This document shows, piece by piece, positions 36,301 through 41,157 of a stretch of DNA of 41,157 bases. Both the position numbers and the translations under genes were made by a program. Source of the stretch: Gammaproteobacteria bacterium (GTDB taxonomy: Bacteria; Pseudomonadota; Gammaproteobacteria; Pseudomonadales; Pseudohongiellaceae); contig PCCP01000079.1 of assembly GCA_002731775.1 (NCBI GenBank), positions 1 through 41,157 of the forward strand, read 5' to 3'. Numbering within the stretch: the stretch's first letter is position 1; each line of letters opens with the position of its first letter. Below the pieces are notes generated by a model that was not told the DNA's origin, did not search any database, and saw only the letters and a list, made by a program, of their open reading frames with translations.

Positions 36301-37641
36301 TTAAAACAATTGATCTAGGGGAATAAGCTCCCCATTGAGTACGAGTTCGCCATCTTCGACGGAGCCATTCAACAGTATTCTACCATGGTCGAGCCTGATG
36401 TATTGCTGCTGTACATAGGGGTCGACCATTTCGGCAGCGGGGCTTCTCATGATTGCTGCCAGATCGAGGGATACGTCCAGTTTCACGGTGAGGGCGTCGA
36501 TCGCCGTATTCAAATTGAGGCGAGTAATGTTATCGAGTTCAGGGAGTCCGTTCCAGTCGATGCTGAGATCGATGCTGTGATTTCCATCGTAGGCACTGGC
36601 AGCAATTCGATTATTGAACACCAGTCGATTTCGCGCCAGCACCAGCATTGGTTCCTGGCTGAGTTGATTCATCTGGATGCTGGCGGTGGCGGGGCTGGCG
36701 GGGACACTGATTTGAGTCTGCAGGCCTGCCAGTAAGCCGTAGTAACGTTGGAACAAATGGTTTTGAATCCCGTTGATTTCGCTGGTCCACGAAATTGAGT
36801 TAAGGGGAAACTCACTGTCGATACTGGCGATCTCCAGGCGCTGGGAAATATCAGTTTGGGCTGCTCCTGCCGTCGAGGTTTGCAGGCGGGACTCTGCTGA
36901 AATGCCGTCGACAGTAAAAGGATGGGGGGTGCCGCCGGCGATACGGGGAATAGTCAGGGTGGCACTGCTTGGCGCCAGTAGGTGGTTTAACTGGCTGGTT
37001 GAACTTGTCAATTCCAAGCCTGACATGGTAAAGCCGATGGTGGAGCCATTTTCTTCCGCTTCAAGTTTCCCCATTGACAGGGAAAACTCTGCAGAGTTAT
37101 CCCCGTGGCTCACAAAGCTGCCAGACAAGCCATCGAAGAACAGGTGACCCTGGGAGTCGCTGTAATTTATCGGCGCCACTTCCAGTCTTACGCGCAGGGA
37201 CTGATCGAATCCGGCGAGCAGACCTATGTCGACGCCGGGAAGGTCAAATGGCAGTTGTGACAGAGCCGATTCGAGTTCACCATCGCGCAGTTTCGGAATA
37301 ATCCGCACATAGGCGAGTCCAAACCCGAGACCATTGGGAGTAAAAAGAATCGGCCCATGCTGAATATCGAGGATAATCTGGACGGCAATTGGCAGCGCGC
37401 CGAGAATCGTCCCGAACGGAGAATAATCAACATCTATCACCGCAGAACTGCTAAACCAACCACTGTCAAACCGGTTGCTGGTGATTGTGACCTGATCTCG
37501 CGCTTGAAGAGGGATCAGGTCTACCAGATTAGTAACGGTGGTGTCCTCAATGCCCACGCCGACGACTTTAGGCATTACGGTCAGGGCGACAAGCGCTAGC
37601 AGGGAAACAGCGGCCAGTATCTTTATAGTATTGCTTGGCAT
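36301..37641 (-). CDS. DUF945 (YdgA-like) membrane-anchored protein
   Basis: The 446-residue protein begins with a signal anchor (NTIKILAAVSLLALVALTVMPKVVG) and then a long region rich in beta strands. The N-terminal ITSNRFDSGWFSSSAVIDVDY and the C-terminal LDHGRILLNGSVEDGELVLNGELI are typical of DUF945/YdgA proteins, which resemble AsmA-like lipid-transfer scaffolds in overall pattern. Its function is unknown. Length is somewhat shorter than E. coli YdgA. It lies just upstream of ygiQ and on the same strand. Confidence 0.85.
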   Translation of the reverse strand: MPSNTIKILAAVSLLALVALTVMPKVVGVGIEDTTVTNLVDLIPLQARDQVTITSNRFDSGWFSSSAVIDVDYSPFGTILGALPIAVQIILDIQHGPILFTPNGLGFGLAYVRIIPKLRDGELESALSQLPFDLPGVDIGLLAGFDQSLRVRLEVAPINYSDSQGHLFFDGLSGSFVSHGDNSAEFSLSMGKLEAEENGSTIGFTMSGLELTSSTSQLNHLLAPSSATLTIPRIAGGTPHPFTVDGISAESRLQTSTAGAAQTDISQRLEIASIDSEFPLNSISWTSEINGIQNHLFQRYYGLLAGLQTQISVPASPATASIQMNQLSQEPMLVLARNRLVFNNRIAASAYDGNHSIDLSIDWNGLPELDNITRLNLNTAIDALTVKLDVSLDLAAIMRSPAAEMVDPYVQQQYIRLDHGRILLNGSVEDGELVLNGELIPLDQLF

Positions 37642-37831
37642 CGTCTTATCACTGAATGTTGCCTGTATGCCCGTAGATTATGGGGCACTGCAGAGGATTA
37701 AAGTAGCTGGTTCAGGCTGCCACCGGCCTGCATTACAGGCGCTCATTATAGCAGAGTTTGGCTTTGCCAGGCTGCGAATTCAAAGGCTTCTCCAGCTGTC
37801 TTGTGCGGGAGGGCGCCGCCGCTGTGGCGCA

Positions 37832-38485
37832 TCACTCAGACCCGGGTTGGCGCAGGACTGGTGTGATCTTGTAGGCGCATCGTCGCGCGCCGGCCAACAG
37901 GTAGTCAACTCGATCCACCGCGGCAAGGTCTGTGAGTAAATGTTGGAACATCGCCAGTTCAGAACGACAAAATTGCTGGCATGATTGTGCGGCGGCACAG
38001 ATGGGGCAGTGGTTTTCGATCAACAGCCAGCCTTCGGGTAGCAATCTTACTTCTGCCATGTAGCCTTCGGTGCTGCGCAGCTCGCACAGACGGGTGATCT
38101 TGTCTGCGAGTTTGTCGCCGCTGGCATCGAGTTCCCCCTGGTAGTGATCCTGTATCTGCAGATTGCGCTGATCGATAAGTTGATTGAGGCTTTCTTCGCC
38201 GAATCTGCTTTTGATGACGTCGATGAGTTCCAGGCTTACCTGGGAATGGGTATCCGGGAACTGTTGATGTCCTTTTTTGGCAAGCTTCCACAGATGGACG
38301 GGGCGGCCACGGGTCTGCCTTTCTTCCCGGGTCTGGCTCACATAAGCCTTCCGCTGAAGATCTGCGAGGTGCTGGCGCACCCCCATAGTTGTCATATCTA
38401 GCTGTTTTGCAAGAATTTTTACAGATTGTGGACCTCGCATCTTGAGATGATGCATGATCTGGTGCTGGCTTCTGGATAATTCCAC
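37832..38485 (-). CDS. SufR-like iron-sulfur helix-turn-helix regulator
   Basis: The 217-residue protein starts at a GTG with AGGA nine bases upstream. Residues 1-70 are a winged helix-turn-helix (IMHHLKMRGPQSVKILAKQL, then MTTMGVRQHLADLQRKAYV). The C-terminal part has a cysteine-rich site: Cys160, Cys163, Cys169 and Cys173 in the CPICAAAQSCQQFC run, and Cys203 in ARRCAY, close to the SufR pattern of [2Fe-2S]/[4Fe-4S] sensors. SufR represses suf genes in cyanobacteria; here no suf gene is adjacent. The divergent neighbour is PutP. An inverted repeat lies in its own promoter, which suggests autorepression. Confidence 0.85.
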   Translation of the reverse strand: MELSRSQHQIMHHLKMRGPQSVKILAKQLDMTTMGVRQHLADLQRKAYVSQTREERQTRGRPVHLWKLAKKGHQQFPDTHSQVSLELIDVIKSRFGEESLNQLIDQRNLQIQDHYQGELDASGDKLADKITRLCELRSTEGYMAEVRLLPEGWLLIENHCPICAAAQSCQQFCRSELAMFQHLLTDLAAVDRVDYLLAGARRCAYKITPVLRQPGSE

Positions 38486-38881
38486 AGGCTAAATCCTCGG
38501 GTTTTTATACTATCGGCATTATACGCAAAGTATTTACTTTATTTACTATGTCTATTTCGGTGGTCAATATAGCAAAGTAAAACCTTTATTATAAATATGA
38601 AAAAGCAACCTGAGGATGCAATTACTGAAACATGTCCATATCAATGTTAAATCCATGGACAGGATCGAAGCTTTTATACTACGGCAGTGCCTGAAATGAG
38701 GCGTTGCGGCGGTGGTGTTGTCGATGGTTACGGGTTCTGCGGAATGGTTATTCCCAATAAATCCAGCTTTGAGTTCGGAGCTGCCCTGACTTTGAGTTAA
38801 CATGACGCAGACAGAATAGTTCCCCCGTAGCAGGCGGTTTATGAATCCTCACCTATAGCTGGCACCAAAGCAGGATTAGTA
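38486..38881. other. Divergent regulatory region between the SufR-like regulator and putP
   Basis: This 396-base gap has no convincing gene; a 79-codon leftward frame shows no family features. The part next to the regulator is AT-rich with TATTTACT repeated at 38531-38538 and 38540-38547, and GCAAAGTA repeated at 38525-38532 and about 38572-38579. The part next to putP shows no clear operator. Confidence 0.45.
38518..38546 (-). promoter_or_regulatory. Promoter of the SufR-like gene with inverted repeat in the spacer
   Basis: On the minus strand a consensus -10 TATAAT (38523-38518) and a weak -35 (GTAAAT, 38546-38541) are separated by 17 bases. An inverted repeat AAAGTA-TT-TACTTT (38527-38540) occupies that spacer. 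Binding there would block RNA polymerase, so the element is a candidate operator for the regulator itself. Transcription would start about 26 bases before the GTG. Confidence 0.5.
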
Positions 38882-40354
38882 ATGACATTCAGTACGCCCT
38901 TACTGGTGACGTTTGTAGCTTATCTGCTGCTGATCCTGTATGTGGGCGTCAAAGCCTACAAGCGAACGCACAATCTCGGGGATTATATCCTCGGAGGCAG
39001 GAAGCTGGGTCCGGTAGTGACGGCTCTGAGCGTGGGTGCATCGGATATGAGTGGTTGGCTCTTACTTGGGCTACCTGGCGCCATTTACCTGTCCGGAATC
39101 AGCGAAATCTGGATTGGTATAGGGCTCGTTATTGGGGCCTATTGCAACTGGTATTTTGTCGCCAAACCGCTGCGGGTCTTTAGCGCCCACGCACGCAATT
39201 CCTTGACCCTGCCTGACTATTTCGAAAATCGATTCGACGATCAGACCAGAATTCTTCGAGTCTTATCGGCGCTTGTTATCTTGCTGTTTTTTACTTTCTA
39301 TACTGCATCCGGGCTCGTCGGTGGCGCCATACTTTTTGAAAATAGTTTTGGTATGGAGTACTCCACCGCTTTGCTTGCAGGCGCGTTTATCATCGTCGGC
39401 TATACCTTTGTCGGTGGTTTCCTCGCGGTCGTATGGACCGATGCCTTCCAGGCCATATTGATGCTCGCGGCAATCATCATTGCACCGGTGGCGGTGATCA
39501 TTGACGCCGGCGGGGTGTCGGCCGTGGCCGAGCAGATGCGCGCCGTGAGTCCTGGCAGCACCTCTTTGTTCAGCGGGCTGACACTGCTGGGCTTTGTTTC
39601 ACTGATGGCCTGGGGTCTGGGCTACGTAGGCCAACCCCATATATTGGCCCGATTCATGGCGGCGGAGTCACCGGCGAAACTGGTGCCGGCGCGGCGTATC
39701 GCCATGCTCTGGATGATATTCGTATTACTGGGTTCGGTCGCGACTGGCTTGACGGGCATCGCCTATTTTGCCGATGCACCACTGGTGAATCCGGAGACAG
39801 TCTTCATTGCCTTGAGTCAGAGTCTCTTTAATCCGTGGGTGGCTGGCGTTATTACCGCTGCGATCTTGTCTGCAATCATGTCCACAATCGACTCCCAGTT
39901 ACTGGTTTCATCGAGCGTGATCAGCGAAGATTTTTATCGGGTATTCGTACGACCCGGGGCGTCAGATGCAGAGTTGTTAGCCGTGAGTCGGGCCGCAGTG
40001 GTGCTGATAGCACTGGTGGCATTGCTGATTGCCAGTGATCGTGACAGCCGGGTGCTGGACCTGGTGAGTTATGCCTGGGCCGGGTTCGGTGCTGCCTTCG
40101 GCCCACTGGTCGTGTTTTCCCTGTGCTGGCGTAAAATGACGGCTCTGTCAGCGGTTGTTGGTATGTTGCTGGGTGCAATTACCGTAGTCGTCTGGTCGAA
40201 TCTCAGTGGTGGTATATTCGATCTGTACGAAATTGTACCGGGTTTCCTGTTGTCGTCCGTGGCCATCGCCGGCATTAGTCTGCTGCGACCGGAAGCCAAA
40301 CTCCGCACCCTGGCGCAATTTGATGCTGCTGCGCGTCTAACAGCAGAGTCCTAG
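38882..40354 (+). CDS. putP: Sodium/proline symporter PutP
   Basis: PutP takes up proline with sodium. The 490-residue protein is of the sodium/solute symporter family with about thirteen helices. Diagnostic segments are YILGGRKLGPVVTALSVGASDMSGWLLLGLPGA (38984-39082), which contains the sodium-binding Asp of the GASDMSGW motif, and later AAILSAIMSTIDSQLLVSSS and SYAWAGFGAAFGP. putA is not adjacent. It is divergent from the SufR-like regulator. Confidence 0.95.
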   Translation: MTFSTPLLVTFVAYLLLILYVGVKAYKRTHNLGDYILGGRKLGPVVTALSVGASDMSGWLLLGLPGAIYLSGISEIWIGIGLVIGAYCNWYFVAKPLRVFSAHARNSLTLPDYFENRFDDQTRILRVLSALVILLFFTFYTASGLVGGAILFENSFGMEYSTALLAGAFIIVGYTFVGGFLAVVWTDAFQAILMLAAIIIAPVAVIIDAGGVSAVAEQMRAVSPGSTSLFSGLTLLGFVSLMAWGLGYVGQPHILARFMAAESPAKLVPARRIAMLWMIFVLLGSVATGLTGIAYFADAPLVNPETVFIALSQSLFNPWVAGVITAAILSAIMSTIDSQLLVSSSVISEDFYRVFVRPGASDAELLAVSRAAVVLIALVALLIASDRDSRVLDLVSYAWAGFGAAFGPLVVFSLCWRKMTALSAVVGMLLGAITVVVWSNLSGGIFDLYEIVPGFLLSSVAIAGISLLRPEAKLRTLAQFDAAARLTAES

Positions 40355-40390
40355 GCTGCTTCGACATTAGCACAGACGCCGCGCTAAGGA

Positions 40391-40897
40391 TCAGAGTCGG
40401 CGCTTGCGATCTTTAGCCGCCTCGTTACCGAACTTAATTTTTCCCGGCCAATGCATCAGCATTTCAATATGGGGAATGCCGTCTTCTATATAGGGCTCAG
40501 AGACGGTAACAAACCCCATGGACAGATAAAATTTTTCCAGCTGTTGCTGCGCTGACACGGTGATGGATTCACCCGCGAAATGTTGGTGACAATATCCAAT
40601 GCCGGCGATCATCAACTGGCGGCCATAGCCACCGCCCCGGAATTTTATTGCGGTGAGGACCCGGCTGATGCTGGCACCGGAGTACTTTAAGCCCGGTGGC
40701 AGTATTCGCGCATAGCAAACAAGCTCAGCATCGAGATGTCCGCTCACGTGCAGCGCTGCCTGATCATTGCCATCCGTGTCCTGAAATGCGCAGTTCTGTT
40801 CCACCACGAATACTTCTGTCCGCAGTTGCAAGACAGCGTAGAGAAGCTCCGAAGACAAGCTGCCAAATTCCAGGCAGCTCCATTGCATGTCCTGCAT
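40391..40897 (-). CDS. ElaA-type GNAT family N-acetyltransferase
   Basis: The start at 40897 gives 168 residues; an internal ATG at 40888 is an alternative. The frame stays open further upstream, but only because it runs antisense through the tRNA-Arg gene. The protein matches E. coli ElaA: LLYAVLQLRTEVFVVEQNC, QDTDGNDQAALH, ELVCYARILPPG, SRVLTAIKFRGGGYGRQLM (acetyl-CoA binding loop) and EKFYLSMGFVTVSEPYIEDGIPHIEM (40525-40448). ElaA-like enzymes acetylate small molecules; the substrate is unknown. It is convergent with putP. Confidence 0.92.
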   Translation of the reverse strand: MQDMQWSCLEFGSLSSELLYAVLQLRTEVFVVEQNCAFQDTDGNDQAALHVSGHLDAELVCYARILPPGLKYSGASISRVLTAIKFRGGGYGRQLMIAGIGYCHQHFAGESITVSAQQQLEKFYLSMGFVTVSEPYIEDGIPHIEMLMHWPGKIKFGNEAAKDRKRRL

Positions 40898-40993
40898 AAT
40901 ACTGATTCCCAATCGGCGCAGCGCCAAAAACGAAACGCTAACATAACTCCCGGATTTGGTCTGCAATAATACTGGGGTCACTCGATGCCATGA

Positions 40994-40999
40994 TATACT
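40994..40999 (+). promoter_or_regulatory. -10 element of the tRNA-Arg promoter
   Basis: TATACT lies 18 bases before the mature tRNA 5' end and is followed by a GC-rich discriminator. The upstream -35 (TACTGG at about 40970) is weak. Confidence 0.5.
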
Positions 41000-41016
41000 T
41001 TGCCGCGCTCGCACAT

Positions 41017-41093
41017 GCCCCGGTGGCACAGCTGGATAGCGCGGCCCCCTCCTAAGGGGCAGGTCAGAGGTTCGAATCCTCTCCGGGGCACCA
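41017..41093 (+). tRNA. tRNA-Arg (anticodon CCT, reads AGG)
   Basis: The 77-base gene folds into a cloverleaf: acceptor GCCCCGG/CCGGGGC, D-arm GCAC...GCGC with one A-C mismatch, anticodon stem GCCCC/GGGGC around the loop CTCCTAA (anticodon CCT), and T-arm AGAGG-TTCGAAT-CCTCT. The 3' CCA is encoded. No clear terminator follows before the window end. Confidence 0.97.
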
Positions 41094-41157
41094 TACACAA
41101 GGGCTTATAGTGTACTCCGTCAGCCCCAGTTGGACATAATCACCTGATTGTATAAGA

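Noticed and set aside
38564..38803. 79-codon leftward frame between the regulator and putP
   Set aside because: It has low-complexity, AT-driven content and no motif; the region is better read as regulatory.
40898..41098. Upstream extension of the acetyltransferase frame containing APERIRTSDLPLRRG
   Set aside because: This stretch is the antisense translation of the tRNA-Arg gene, a well-known annotation artefact; the real start is at 40897 or 40888.

Overview
The window is a stretch of gammaproteobacterial chromosome. It carries the core block ispB / rplU-rpmA-obgE-proB / rpsT / murJ in the arrangement typical of Pseudomonas, Cellvibrio and Spongiibacter relatives, the divergent suhB-trmJ pair, ygiQ, putP, a class III formaldehyde dehydrogenase, and a UUG-initiated rpsT. 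A free-living, probably aquatic, aerobic heterotroph is inferred from the ETF:ubiquinone oxidoreductase, CoA-transferase and acyl-CoA ligase genes. No IS element, prophage, CRISPR array or replication origin was seen.

Layout. 1-3551: the tail of a c-type cytochrome (visibly G+C-richer), a CaiB/BaiF CoA-transferase, a 58-aa protein with two DnaJ-type zinc knuckles, an exported SAM methyltransferase and a 48-aa membrane microprotein. 3552-4139: a gene-free stretch rich in hairpins. 4140-10259: ETF-QO, then three tightly packed genes for exported proteins (metallopeptidase-like TPR protein with a damaged zinc motif, an orphan, and a transglutaminase/TPR lipoprotein). 10272-13885 (minus): SYLF lipoprotein, acyl-CoA ligase, IspB. 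14118-19773 (mostly plus): rplU-rpmA-obgE-proB, rpsT on minus, then murJ and a DUF2007/zinc-finger protein. 19802-25725: EfpL, DAHP synthase, an aminotransferase-folD pair, glyoxalase I and glutathione-dependent formaldehyde dehydrogenase. 26022-28754: a TauE/SafE permease, a decayed TetR-like remnant, and an acyltransferase / zinc-cluster / nitroreductase group. 29010-34030: a B12-domain radical SAM protein, a MATE pump, a SuhB-like protein that has lost its catalytic ligands, and TrmJ. 34129-41093: YgiQ, a DUF945 protein, a SufR-like regulator, PutP, an ElaA-type acetyltransferase and tRNA-Arg(CCU).

How the genes fit together. Translation is a recurring theme (L21, L27, ObgE, S20, EfpL, TrmJ, tRNA-Arg, SuhB-like). 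Fatty or branched acyl oxidation could link the acyl-CoA ligase, CaiB-family transferase and ETF-QO. GloA and the formaldehyde dehydrogenase both detoxify aldehydes through glutathione. The most unusual items are (i) a SuhB homologue at the canonical suhB-trmJ locus that aligns without gaps to E. coli SuhB but lacks the metal ligands, (ii) the exported three-gene cassette whose first member has HHYVH in place of HExxH, (iii) a Bacteroidetes-type FolD with three altered signature positions, and (iv) a SufR-like gene with an inverted repeat lying in its own promoter spacer. All family assignments are from reading the sequence; no database search was run.
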